DNA from: GCA-2717185 sp047517345
GTDB lineage: Bacteria; Pseudomonadota; Alphaproteobacteria; UBA8366; GCA-2717185
Assembly: GCA_047517345.1 (NCBI GenBank)
Contig: JAKZTB010000091.1
Coordinates: 1 to 18,479 of the forward strand
Direction of reading: 5' to 3'
Length of the DNA stretch: 18,479 nucleotides
In this document: positions 7,398-15,005 of the stretch, one piece after another
Layout: each line of letters begins with the position of its first letter
Numbering within the stretch: position 1 is the first letter of the stretch
Program-made: the position numbers and the translations under genes
The notes under the pieces: model-generated
What the model was told of the DNA's origin: nothing
Seen by the model: only the letters and a program-made list of their open reading frames with translations
The model's database searches: none

Positions 7398-7502
7398 TTA
7401 CAGCCGCGACCGTATCAAGTCGATTTCCCTCATGGGCGTCTTGATGCCCTGCGTCGATTTCTCCTGGAAGGCGTGCACCACCCATGAGATCGCCCAATTC
7501 AT
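7398..7502 (-). pseudogene. Truncated HigB/RelE-like (phage Gp49-type) toxin remnant
   Basis: The frame read leftward from about 7484 gives WVVHAFQEKSTQGIKTPMRE followed by IDLIRSRL and a TAA at 7400-7398. This is the characteristic C-terminal half of HigB/Gp49-family ribosome-dependent mRNA interferases (usually V-LHAFQKK-TPK-EI-LA--R), located immediately before its antitoxin as in intact operons. The N-terminal 50-60 residues with the rest of the fold are missing: upstream of 7484 only a few unrelated codons remain in frame. The TAA replaces what is often a Lys codon in the usual ending, so the last few residues may be lost too. The gene cannot make a working toxin. Confidence 0.7.
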
Positions 7503-7598
7503 AGGCACATTATGTCAAATTTACCATCAAATGGCAAACCGAAACCCGCTCTTCGCATTGATGAAACAGTGCCAACGCAAGTGCGGACGGTTAGGGCG

Positions 7599-9614
7599 TT
7601 ACAATTTCACGGTCTGATGTTCTATGACCGGCGTATACAGCCGCCGAAGCCGAACGCGTTCGCCATCCTTGGTTCCGAGCGTACTTTGGCCGTTCGCATC
7701 AAGCGGCACGGTTCCTGGCGCGACCGCCTGGTCGGTCATGACCCAACCGCGCAAGGGCGCGCCGTCGTTTCCCAACAGTTCCACTTTGGCACCTGCGATG
7801 ATCCCTAGCGCCTCCATGTCCGCGGGGTTGAGCCCGATCAACCGCTTCTTGCTTGGCCCGGATGGGATGTAGGCATCGGTGTCGCTTCCCGTCACTGTCA
7901 GGGTGTGGGCGGTGGCCTCTAGCAATGCGGGTCGCTCTTCCAACACCACCCCATAAATCGCCCGCGCACTCTCCGCCGACACGACCCCATCCGCAACATC
8001 CCGCGCCACCGCCGCCGGATCGCGCTCCAGCGGGTCGCCATATCCCCCGCCGCCGGCGCTCTGCAATATCACCGTGTCGCCCGCGTTCAGCACATACCCG
8101 CCGACCTTGCCCGGCGAGTAGAAGCGGTGTTCCGTGCCGTCCGCCTTCACCACGTAGCTGTCGACGGGCGCGCCGCTTTCGCCGCCGAGGATGCCGAAGG
8201 GGGGCATGATCGCGCCGTCGGCCAGCAGCGAGTATTTCGCGGAGCCGCGGGTCAGGCGCAGGGCGCGGCGCATGCCGAGGCCGCCGCGGTGGCGGCCCGC
8301 GCCGCCGGAATCGGTGCCCAGTTGCGACCATTCGATGTGCAGCGGGTACTGGGTTTCGAGCACCTCGGTCGATTGCGCCGTGGTGAGGTCGCCCCAGTCG
8401 ATCGCCGCCATTCCGCTCGGCCCGTCGGCCTCCAGGAACCCGCCATTGCCGCCGCAGGCCCATTCGTAATGCACGTATTCGCGGCCCGTGTCGGGGTCGA
8501 TGCCGCCGATCAGATTGTGGAAGGACGTGCGGTGGATGTCGCCGGAGACCAGCTCCGGGCAGGCGCGGGCGAGCGCGCCCAGCATCGTCGCGATGACCCG
8601 CTTGCGGATCTCGCCGTGGCTGCCGGCGGGGGCGGGGTGGCTGACATTGACGATGGTGCCCTCCGGCGCGATCACCTCGACCGGCCGGAAGCTGCCGTGG
8701 TTCAGCGCGTGCGCCGGGTCGAGCACGGATTTGAGTGTGATCAGGACCGAGGCGGCGGTCACCGCCAATGTGGAGTTGACCGGCACCGGCACCTGCGGCG
8801 AGGCGCCGGTGAAGTCGGCGGTGAGACTGTCGCCCTTAATCGTGAGGTCGAGCGGCAGCAGCAGCGGCTCGAACCCGTCCGGGCCGAAGGTCTCCAGATA
8901 GTCCTCGTAATAGTACTGCCCGTCCGGTAGCGCCTCGATGTTCCGGCGCATGCGGGCTTCCGAGCGGTCGAGATTGAGGCGCATGCAGTCGAGCATGAGG
9001 TCCATGCCGTAGCGCGACTCGAGCTCCATAAGGCGGCGCTCGGCGGTGCGGCAGGCGGTCAGGCCGGAGTTGAAGTCGCCGAGCCGTTCCTCGCGCACCC
9101 GCATGTTGCTTAAGAGCACCTCCATCAGCGGCTGGTTGATGCGGCCCCGTTCGACGATCTTGACCGGCGGGATGCGCAGGCCTTCCTGGTAGATCTCGGT
9201 CGCCGTGCCGGACATGGAGCCGGGCACCGCGCCGCCGACGTCGGCCCAATGCTCGCGCACGGCGGGGAAGAACACGAGCTTTCCGTCGACGAAGAGGGGG
9301 TAGATGATCGTCACGTCGTTCAGATGCGTGCCGCCCCGGTACGGGTCGTTCATCAGGATCACGTCGCCGGGATTGAGGTCGCCGCCGAGGTCCGCCAGCG
9401 CCGCCTCGACCGACCAGGGCAGGGGGACGACGTGGCTGCCGATATCCTCCGATTGCGCGACGACCTGGCCCTTGGCGTCGAACAGCCCGCAGGAGAAGTC
9501 GCGCGCTTCGTAGATCGCGACCGAGCGCGCGGTGCGGAACACCGTCGCCCGCATCTCGCGCACCACCGATATCAGTCCCTCGGTGACGACCTCCAGAGTG
9601 ATGGGGTCGATCAT
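7599..9614 (-). CDS. hyuB: Hydantoinase B / oxoprolinase beta-subunit family protein
   Basis: This is the 671-residue partner subunit of ATP-dependent hydantoinase/5-oxoprolinase-type enzymes, which open cyclic amides; relatives also serve as acetone and acetophenone carboxylase subunits. It starts MIDPITLEVVTEGL, the family's usual opening, and shows GDVILMNDPYRGGTHLNDV (about 83-101) with the conserved Asp/His cluster, then a glycine-rich segment near the end of the core (SAGGGGYGDPLERDPAAV). The ATG at 9614 has acaggaggc six bases upstream. It is longer than most HyuB proteins because of about 88 extra C-terminal residues (584-671) that read like a small beta-barrel domain (GLNPADMEALGIIAGAKVEL). 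It follows hyuA on the same strand, separated by 138 bases that hold a long inverted repeat. The reading frame is intact. Substrate is unknown. Confidence 0.92.
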   Translation of the reverse strand: MIDPITLEVVTEGLISVVREMRATVFRTARSVAIYEARDFSCGLFDAKGQVVAQSEDIGSHVVPLPWSVEAALADLGGDLNPGDVILMNDPYRGGTHLNDVTIIYPLFVDGKLVFFPAVREHWADVGGAVPGSMSGTATEIYQEGLRIPPVKIVERGRINQPLMEVLLSNMRVREERLGDFNSGLTACRTAERRLMELESRYGMDLMLDCMRLNLDRSEARMRRNIEALPDGQYYYEDYLETFGPDGFEPLLLPLDLTIKGDSLTADFTGASPQVPVPVNSTLAVTAASVLITLKSVLDPAHALNHGSFRPVEVIAPEGTIVNVSHPAPAGSHGEIRKRVIATMLGALARACPELVSGDIHRTSFHNLIGGIDPDTGREYVHYEWACGGNGGFLEADGPSGMAAIDWGDLTTAQSTEVLETQYPLHIEWSQLGTDSGGAGRHRGGLGMRRALRLTRGSAKYSLLADGAIMPPFGILGGESGAPVDSYVVKADGTEHRFYSPGKVGGYVLNAGDTVILQSAGGGGYGDPLERDPAAVARDVADGVVSAESARAIYGVVLEERPALLEATAHTLTVTGSDTDAYIPSGPSKKRLIGLNPADMEALGIIAGAKVELLGNDGAPLRGWVMTDQAVAPGTVPLDANGQSTLGTKDGERVRLRRLYTPVIEHQTVKL

Positions 9615-9664
9615 GCCGCGGCCTCCTGTGCGGGACGTTCGAGAATTCGACGGCTCGCCGTCCT

Positions 9665-9751
9665 CCCCTCACCCTGCCCTCTCCCCAAGGAGAGGGTTAA
9701 GGAAGCGCGACCTAAACTCCCTCTCCTTGGGGAGAGGGCAGGGGTGAGGGG
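9665..9751. repeat. Long inverted-repeat element between hyuA and hyuB
   Basis: Left arm 9665-9696 and right arm 9719-9751 are reverse complements except for one inserted base (32 versus 33 bases), with a 22-base loop. Each arm contains its own smaller palindrome (ctctccccaaggagag). RNA from either strand would fold into a very stable hairpin. It starts one base beyond the hyuA stop codon and so may attenuate transcription into hyuB or protect the upstream message. The core arm sequence (ccct-accct--ccctctcccc) is a dispersed type in GC-rich proteobacterial genomes and recurs in degenerate form at 1181-1277. No transposase is associated with it here. Confidence 0.85.
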
Positions 9752-9752
9752 A

Positions 9753-11786
9753 CTACGCGTCATCTGCCACCCCCTCTCGCGTCAGGGTCATGATGCCGTA
9801 TCCATCCTGGCGCGCCGTAAAGCCTGGCGGGATGACGGTCGTCGCGCCGTCTTCCTCGACGATGGCCGTACCCGGGAATACCGTATCGGTAGGCAGAAGG
9901 TCGCGGCGGTAGACCGGCGTCTCGACCGCCGCACCGTCGAAGATCACCGGCCGCCGCGCGATCTCCGCGTCGGTGAGCGTTCCTGACACGATGGTTTCCG
10001 GTAAATCCAAGCGATGCGCCAGGCCGATGCCGGTGACGCGGAAGGAGACGATCTCGACCGGACCGTCGTCGAGCTGTCCGTAGCGCTCCTCGTAGGTATT
10101 GCGGAAGGCTTGCGCGATGTCCTCGACCGTCGCGCTGTCGTCCGGAACGCGCGTCGCGAGCTCGAAGGCCTGGCCGACATAGCGCATCTCCAGCGACGCC
10201 TGCAGGCGGATATCGTCGCTTGCGAAGCCGTCCTCGGCAAGCCGCTCGGCCGCGCGGGCGCGCAAGGGGTCGAGGATGTCCTGAAGCGTCGGCCAGTCGG
10301 TCTCGTAGAGCTTTGTCAGGCGGGTCCGGGTCACGTCGTAGCGCGTGTCTGCGGCCAACAGCCCGTAGGCGGAAAACGCACCGGGCATCGGCGGGATGAC
10401 GATGCGCGTCATGCCGAGCTCTTCGGCGATGGACGCGGCGTGCAGCGGCCCCGCGCCGCCATAGGCGAACAGGGTGAAGTCGCGCGGGTCGAGGCCGCGC
10501 ATGACGGAAATCTCCTTCACCGTTCCGGTCATGCGGGCGACGGCGATGCGGACGATGCCTTCCGCCATGCGTTCCGGCGTCAGGCCCAGCGTCTCGCCGA
10601 GCCCGCCCACGGTCTGCCGTGCGGCATCGGCGTCTATCGCAATCTCGCCGCCGAGCGCCTGGTCCGGCCGGAAGCGGCCGAGGATCACATTGGCGTCGGT
10701 GACCGTCGGTTCCGTGCCGCCGCGCCCGTAACAGGCCGGCCCCGGCACCGCGCCCGCCGAGCGCGGCCCGACATTGAGAAATTGCCCCGTGTCGAGATAG
10801 GCGATCGAGCCGCCGCCGGCGCCGACCGTCTTGATCTCGATCTGCGGCGCGCGGTTCGGCCATATACCGATATGAGCCTCGGTTGTCATGTCGTGCCGGT
10901 AGCTGCGGACCAGACAGGCGTCGGTGCTGGTGCCGCCCATGTCGTAGGTGATGATGTCCGGCAGGCCGAGCAGCTTGGCCACGCCGATCGAGGCGGTGAC
11001 GCCGCCGGCCGGGCCGCTGAGCATCGAATTGACCGGCTCGGCCGCCATCGCCGCCGCCCGCCAGGTGCCGCCGTTCGAGCCCATGATGCGCAGCGGTGCG
11101 TCGATCCCGCTTGCCGTCAGGTCTTCCGCCAGCTTGTTCAGGTAACCCGCCACCCGCGGCCCGACATAGGCGGTCAAGGCCGTGGTCTAGTAACGTTCGA
11201 ACTCGCGGTATTCCGGCAGGATTTCGTGCGACAGGGAAACCGGAATGCCGGGCAGGTGCGCGCGGACGATCTCGGCGGCGCGCCGTTCATGCGCCGGGTT
11301 GGCGTAGGAATGCAGGAAGCAGACTGCGACGGCCTCGACCTTTTCCGCCTTGAGGCGAGCGCAGGCCGCCGCGACCTGCGCCTCGTCGAGCGGCGTATGG
11401 ACCTCGCCCGCCGCGTTCATCCGCTCGGGGACTTCCAGAATGCGCGACCGGGGCACCAGGGGCGGCGGGCGCACCGCCTTGATGTCGTAGAGCTTGGTCC
11501 GGTTGCCGCGCCCGACCACGAGCACGTCGCGGAAGCCCGCCGTCGTGATGACGCCGAGCCGCGCGCCGTTCATCTCCAGCGCCGTGTTGGTGGCGATGGT
11601 CATGCCGTGCGTGATATCGGCGATTTCGTCTCGCGGGACTTGGGTCAAGCCGATCGCGGTCATCACGCCGCGCGCCAGATCGTCCGGCGTCGACGGCGTC
11701 TTGAGGGTCCGCAGCGCCCCGGTCCGGCCGTCGCGCAGGACGAGGTCGGTAAACGTCCCGCCGACATCGACACCGATTGAGATCAT
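9753..11786 (-). pseudogene. hyuA: Hydantoinase A / oxoprolinase alpha-subunit family protein, interrupted by an in-frame TAG
   Basis: The gene encodes the ATP-binding subunit that works with HyuB on cyclic amides or ketone-like substrates. The N-terminal part starts MISIGVDVGGTFTDLVLRDG, with the actin-like phosphate motif DVGGTFTD (7-14) and ITHGMTIATNTAL near residue 58. At codon 200 (11189-11187) a TAG interrupts the conserved EYREFERY-stop-TTALTAYVGP stretch, where relatives have a Ser or Thr. The same frame continues without any other lesion to the true stop at 9753, with ITYDMGGTSTDACLVR, GAGGGSIAYLD and the family C-terminus. Total length, 677 codons, is normal. A TTG at 11177 lies just after the stop in frame, but reinitiation would not restore the enzyme as one chain. 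It could be a recent pseudogene, an amber-readthrough gene or a base-call error. It is divergent from the SDR gene, 93 bases apart. Confidence 0.9.
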
Positions 11787-11860
11787 GGGATTGCCCGCGC
11801 TGTGACCGTGATACACATTGCTAGAACAAGCGGGCCGGATTTCCAACCGTCCGCTCCATT

Positions 11861-11870
11861 CGGAAGGAGA
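11861..11870 (+). promoter_or_regulatory. Ribosome binding site that sets the SDR start
   Basis: CGGAAGGAGA is a near-perfect Shine-Dalgarno sequence. It is nine bases before an in-frame TTG at 11880 and much too far from the in-frame GTG at 11802. The ATG at 11873 is in a different frame and too close to the site. TTG at 11880 gives MTGEFERVVLLTGAASGIG, the spacing usual for short-chain dehydrogenases. Confidence 0.6.
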
Positions 11871-11879
11871 GTATGGGAT

Positions 11880-12644
11880 TTGACTGGCGAATTCGAACGG
11901 GTGGTTCTGCTTACCGGCGCGGCGAGCGGGATCGGGGCGGCGACGGCGAAAGTCTTGGCGGCCCCGGGGACCGCAATCCTGCTGCACACCCGCCGCAACC
12001 GGGAAGGTTTGGATAGAGTCGCGGCGGCCGCCGAGGCGGCAGGGTCCACCGTGGAGACGGCGTTGGCTGACCTTTCGGACGGTGACGCGCCGGCGCAGCT
12101 GGTCGCCGCCGCCTGCGACCGGTTCGGACGGGTCGATCAGATCGTGAGCAACGCAGGTTACGCCGACAAGAGGAACTTCGGCGATGTCGATGCGGCGGCC
12201 CTGCGGGCCTCGCTGGCCTCGATCACCGAGGCGTTCTTCGGCCTCGTCACCGCCGCGTTGCCGTATTTGGAGGCTTCGCAATGGGGACGCGTCGTCGCGG
12301 TTAGCTCGTTCGTCGCCCATAGCTTCGGCGTCAACGACACGATTTTTCCGGTCTCCGCCGCCGCCAAATCCGGCTTGGAAGGCCTCGCCAAGGCCTTGGC
12401 CTATCAGCTTGCGCCGTCGGGTACGACGGTGAATTGCGTGTCCCCGGGCTATACGCAGAAGGATACTGGCGCGCACGCCGCTGTATCGGGCGACGGGTGG
12501 CAGAAGGCGGCCGCCGCCGCGCCGATGGACACGCTCGTTATGCCCGCCGATGTTGCCGCCGCGACGGCCTTCTTTCTCTGCCGGGAAGCGGAACACATCA
12601 CCGGCCAGGTCCTGCATGTCGATGCGGGATTGAGTCTCGTTTGA
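11880..12644 (+). CDS. Short-chain dehydrogenase/reductase-like protein lacking the catalytic tyrosine
   Basis: This protein has 254 residues, the classic SDR length. The cofactor loop TGAASGIG lies at 12-19, the central VSNAG at 89-93 (usual NNAG), and the serine-bearing strand VAVSS at 139-143. The family C-terminus EHITGQVLHVDAGLSLV is present, which suggests a stable dinucleotide-binding fold. However, where classical SDRs have YxxxK the sequence is PVSAAAKSGLEGL: lysine 163 is kept but position 159 is Ser (TCC at 12354-12356) instead of Tyr. A one-base change from TAC would explain it. Loss of this tyrosine usually abolishes normal hydride-transfer chemistry. The start is the TTG at 11880 on ribosome-site grounds. 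It is divergent from hyuA and 61 bases before the dioxygenase gene on the same strand, probably co-transcribed with it. Its substrate is unknown. Confidence 0.85.
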   Translation: MTGEFERVVLLTGAASGIGAATAKVLAAPGTAILLHTRRNREGLDRVAAAAEAAGSTVETALADLSDGDAPAQLVAAACDRFGRVDQIVSNAGYADKRNFGDVDAAALRASLASITEAFFGLVTAALPYLEASQWGRVVAVSSFVAHSFGVNDTIFPVSAAAKSGLEGLAKALAYQLAPSGTTVNCVSPGYTQKDTGAHAAVSGDGWQKAAAAAPMDTLVMPADVAAATAFFLCREAEHITGQVLHVDAGLSLV

Positions 12645-12705
12645 TTGGCGTCGTTGCTTTGCGATAAAGTACGGACAAATTCCACGGATATCCTAAGGAG
12701 TACGT

Positions 12706-13743
12706 ATGCCCGAGATGCTGCTGGAACCCGTGCGCGACCGTTCCGCCTGGAAAAGCGCCGATTTCGAGAACGACGATTCGTGGATTTACCGATTCAGCGA
12801 TGCGGAGCTCGTGGAAATCGATGCGGCGCAGCAAACGGTAAGAGCGCGCGGCCTCGATGTGCCCGACTTCGGCAGGGATGAGTTTCCCCTGCCGACGCTG
12901 GAAGCGAAGATCGATGACATCGTCGGAGAGGTGGAAGAGGGCCGCGGCTTCGCGTTGTTCCGCGGCCTGCCGGTCGACAAGTACGATCTGGATACCTTGC
13001 GGATCATCTATTGGGGTATCGGCGCGTATTTCGGCAATCCGATCTCACAGAATTCGAAGGGCCAGATCCTCGCCGACGTGGTCGATCTCGGTAACGATTA
13101 CAGCGATATCAACGGACGCGGGTATAAAACCAGCGCGGCCCTCACGCCGCACGTCGACTCGTCGGACATGGTGGCGCTGCTTTGCGTGAACACCGCGCGA
13201 TCGGGTGGCAAGAGCATGCTGTCGAGCTCGATGTCGGTCTACAACGATATCCTGGAGAACCACCGGGAACACCTCCCGATCCTTTACCGCGGGTTCAGGC
13301 GCGACCTGCGCGGCGAAGGCGTCACCGCGAATCTGGACGAACTCACTTTCAATGAAATCCCGATTTTCAGCTATTTCGGCGGGCAATTGAGCTGCGACTT
13401 CAACGCCAAGATCATCCGCTCGGCGCATATCAAGATGGATCAGCCGCTGACGGAAGCGGAAGAGGCGGCCCTGCAATGCGTCATGGCGACGGCGCAGCGG
13501 CCGGATGTCTGCTTCCGCATGGATTTGCAGAAGGGCGATATCCAACTGGTGAATAATTTCACGGTACTGCACTCGCGCGGGGCCTACACCGATTACACGG
13601 ATCCGGAACGCAAACGCCGTCTCATGCGTTTCTGGGTAAACGCCAGAAACGGCCGCGCGCTCGAGCCAAATTTCGCCAATAAATACAACACCGGTCCGCG
13701 CGGCGGGGTCGCCGTCGGAGACGGCGCCCGCTACGATTTCTAG
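12706..13743 (+). CDS. TauD/TfdA-family Fe(II)/2-oxoglutarate-dependent dioxygenase
   Basis: A soluble 345-residue non-haem iron oxygenase expected to couple 2-oxoglutarate decarboxylation to hydroxylation of a small substrate. The iron triad is visible: H149 and D151 in LTPHVDSSDMVALLCV and the distal H289 in NNFTVLHSRGAYTDY. A basic residue for 2-oxoglutarate binding lies in the ERKRRLMRFW segment (301-310). The region ARSGGKSMLSSSMSVYNDIL (164-183) resembles the TauD/gamma-butyrobetaine hydroxylase group, including uncharacterised relatives annotated only as TauD/TfdA. The ATG at 12706 has TAAGGAG at 12694-12700. Codon usage is like the flanking genes. It follows the SDR gene closely, which hints at successive oxidation steps, but the substrate cannot be named. 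Length and triad are complete, so I expect it to be functional. Confidence 0.93.
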   Translation: MPEMLLEPVRDRSAWKSADFENDDSWIYRFSDAELVEIDAAQQTVRARGLDVPDFGRDEFPLPTLEAKIDDIVGEVEEGRGFALFRGLPVDKYDLDTLRIIYWGIGAYFGNPISQNSKGQILADVVDLGNDYSDINGRGYKTSAALTPHVDSSDMVALLCVNTARSGGKSMLSSSMSVYNDILENHREHLPILYRGFRRDLRGEGVTANLDELTFNEIPIFSYFGGQLSCDFNAKIIRSAHIKMDQPLTEAEEAALQCVMATAQRPDVCFRMDLQKGDIQLVNNFTVLHSRGAYTDYTDPERKRRLMRFWVNARNGRALEPNFANKYNTGPRGGVAVGDGARYDF

Positions 13744-13746
13744 CAA

Positions 13747-13776
13747 GTAACCGGCGCCGCCGTTCTTTCCGGTTAC
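13747..13776 (+). terminator. Possible weak terminator after the dioxygenase gene
   Basis: GTAACCGG (13747-13754) pairs with CCGGTTAC (13769-13776) across a 14-base loop, starting four bases after the stop codon. There is no T-run after it, so it may act only as an mRNA 3' structure. Confidence 0.35.
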
Positions 13777-13969
13777 AACTGGCCGAAATTTTCTCGCGGC
13801 ACTTTGCGCGCAACGGTAAGTGTCGGGGCGTCTCAAGAGGCTTATTTTCGCGATTAACGGCCCTAATTCAGGTGAAAGCCCGGAAATCAAAATTTTTACG
13901 ATGGATTTTACCGCTGTGATCGGCCAAGTTTCCGACGCATTCGGATACACAATTTGCAAGTGAGGGATC

Positions 13970-14398
13970 ATGGCGAGAGCGAAACGACGCACCGTTCAGG
14001 AATTCGGCGCCCATCCTGTGGACGTTTACGTCGGCCAGCGCGTCCGTATGCGCCGGGTCATGTGCGGCTTGAGCCAGACGGCGCTCGCCAACCGGATTGG
14101 CCTGACGTTTCAGCAGTTGCAAAAATACGAAAGCGGCATGAACCGTATTTCGGCGAGCAAGCTGTGGCTGATCGCCCAGGAACTGGACGCGCCCGTGCAG
14201 TGGTTCTTTACCGACGCGATCGTCGGCAAGAGCCCGACCGCCGAGTTCGGCACCAAACGCGAAACGCTGGAACTGGTCCGCAACTTCATGAACATCTCCG
14301 CGGATTCGCGCAAGCATTTCCTGTCGCTTGCCAAATCCTTGGGGCCTGCCGCCGATGAAGATGCGGCGGAAACATCGACGGAAAGCACGGCCGTCTAG
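13970..14398 (+). CDS. XRE-family helix-turn-helix transcriptional regulator
   Basis: A 142-residue DNA-binding protein. The helix-turn-helix occupies about residues 24-79: VRMRRVMCGLSQTALANRIG followed by LTFQQLQKYESGMNRISASK and LWLIAQELDAPVQWFF. It belongs to the group of single-domain regulators common in alphaproteobacteria, with a short acidic C-terminal tail (DEDAAETSTEST) that has no sensor domain. The ATG at 13970 follows gtgaggg; a leading stretch of basic residues (MARAKRRTVQEF) is usual for this group. It has its own upstream gap of 226 bases and a clear terminator behind it, so it is probably transcribed alone. It may regulate the neighbouring catabolic genes, but nothing in the sequence shows its operator. 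Confidence 0.92.
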   Translation: MARAKRRTVQEFGAHPVDVYVGQRVRMRRVMCGLSQTALANRIGLTFQQLQKYESGMNRISASKLWLIAQELDAPVQWFFTDAIVGKSPTAEFGTKRETLELVRNFMNISADSRKHFLSLAKSLGPAADEDAAETSTESTAV

Positions 14399-14428
14399 GC
14401 TTTCTAAGCGATAGCTTTAACCGATTTA

Positions 14429-14462
14429 GGACGCGCCCGACGGCTTGTCGGGGGCGTCCTTT
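14429..14462 (+). terminator. Rho-independent terminator of the XRE regulator gene
   Basis: GGACGCGCCCGAC (14429-14441) pairs with GTCGGGGGCGTCC (14447-14459) with one mismatch and a five-base loop, followed by TTT. It lies 31 bases after the regulator's stop codon. It also faces the end of the minus-strand gene at 14485 and may serve both directions. Confidence 0.8.
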
Positions 14463-14484
14463 GCGTATGCAAGCCTAAAGAAAA

Positions 14485-14916
14485 CTACTTGATTTCGATT
14501 TTCTGGGTCGTCATCGTGAAGGCGGGATAGCTCTCGCCATCCTCTTCAATCGTCGTCCCGATCACCTTGAAGCGCTTGCCCTGCGCCTCCAGGCCTGCAG
14601 GTCCGGCGTAAACGATGCTGTCCGGCATATGGCGCATCTTCGCGGTTACGAAGCAGCGCCGTTCCTTGAACGCCTTTTCCAAGCCCGACCAATAGGCATC
14701 GTATTCAGGGCTGCCGGATTTTGCACCGCTCGCGTAGAACGCATTTGCACGCGTCGCGATTTTGATGATCGTGTCGCCTTCCTCGCCACCGCAAACTAAT
14801 GATTTACCGGGTTCCGTGCGCCATTTGCCGATAGCGATCGCATGGTCGTCCGCCGCGGCGGCTGCGTGCCAGAACAGAAGGATGCCGAACAGGAGGCTGG
14901 CTGATTTAAAGATCAT
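14485..14916 (-). CDS. Small secreted hypothetical protein
   Basis: I do not recognise a family for this 143-residue protein. It opens with a signal peptide: a Lys at position 4, a hydrophobic core (SLLFGILLFWHAAAA) and an Ala-rich cleavage region near residues 19-23, so the mature protein begins around ADDHAIAIG and is periplasmic or secreted. The mature part is mixed beta/alpha with two cysteines (about 42 and 88) that could form a disulfide. The C-terminus, MTTQKIEIK, looks like a final beta strand. The start at 14916 has only a weak ribosome site. It lies downstream of the molybdopterin oxidoreductase gene on the same strand (89 bases) and could be carried on its transcript. No functional link is visible. 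Confidence 0.75.
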   Translation of the reverse strand: MIFKSASLLFGILLFWHAAAAADDHAIAIGKWRTEPGKSLVCGGEEGDTIIKIATRANAFYASGAKSGSPEYDAYWSGLEKAFKERRCFVTAKMRHMPDSIVYAGPAGLEAQGKRFKVIGTTIEEDGESYPAFTMTTQKIEIK

Positions 14917-15005
14917 CGCGGTGCCCGTATTGTCGCTGTCGAGGCTCTTATATTGTGTCTCGCGGTAGGAAGGCCAGCCTCTGATAAAAAGTTCGATCCG
15001 TCGGG

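Noticed and set aside
10014..11780. Plus-strand frame of 588 codons over hyuA
   Set aside because: It is the antisense of hyuA. Its being open across the TAG site does not make it coding; composition is Arg/Gly/Asp-rich and no family is evident.
11873..11875. ATG just after the SDR ribosome site
   Set aside because: It is out of frame with the SDR domain and yields a meaningless peptide; it is also closer to the ribosome site than is usual.
11802..11879. Longer SDR start at GTG 11802
   Set aside because: It adds 26 residues with no SDR similarity and has no ribosome site, whereas TTG 11880 is correctly spaced from GGAAGGAGA.
13901..13963. 20-codon frame directly upstream of the XRE regulator
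   Set aside because: It has no ribosome site and no recognisable leader-peptide feature such as codon runs or alternative hairpins.
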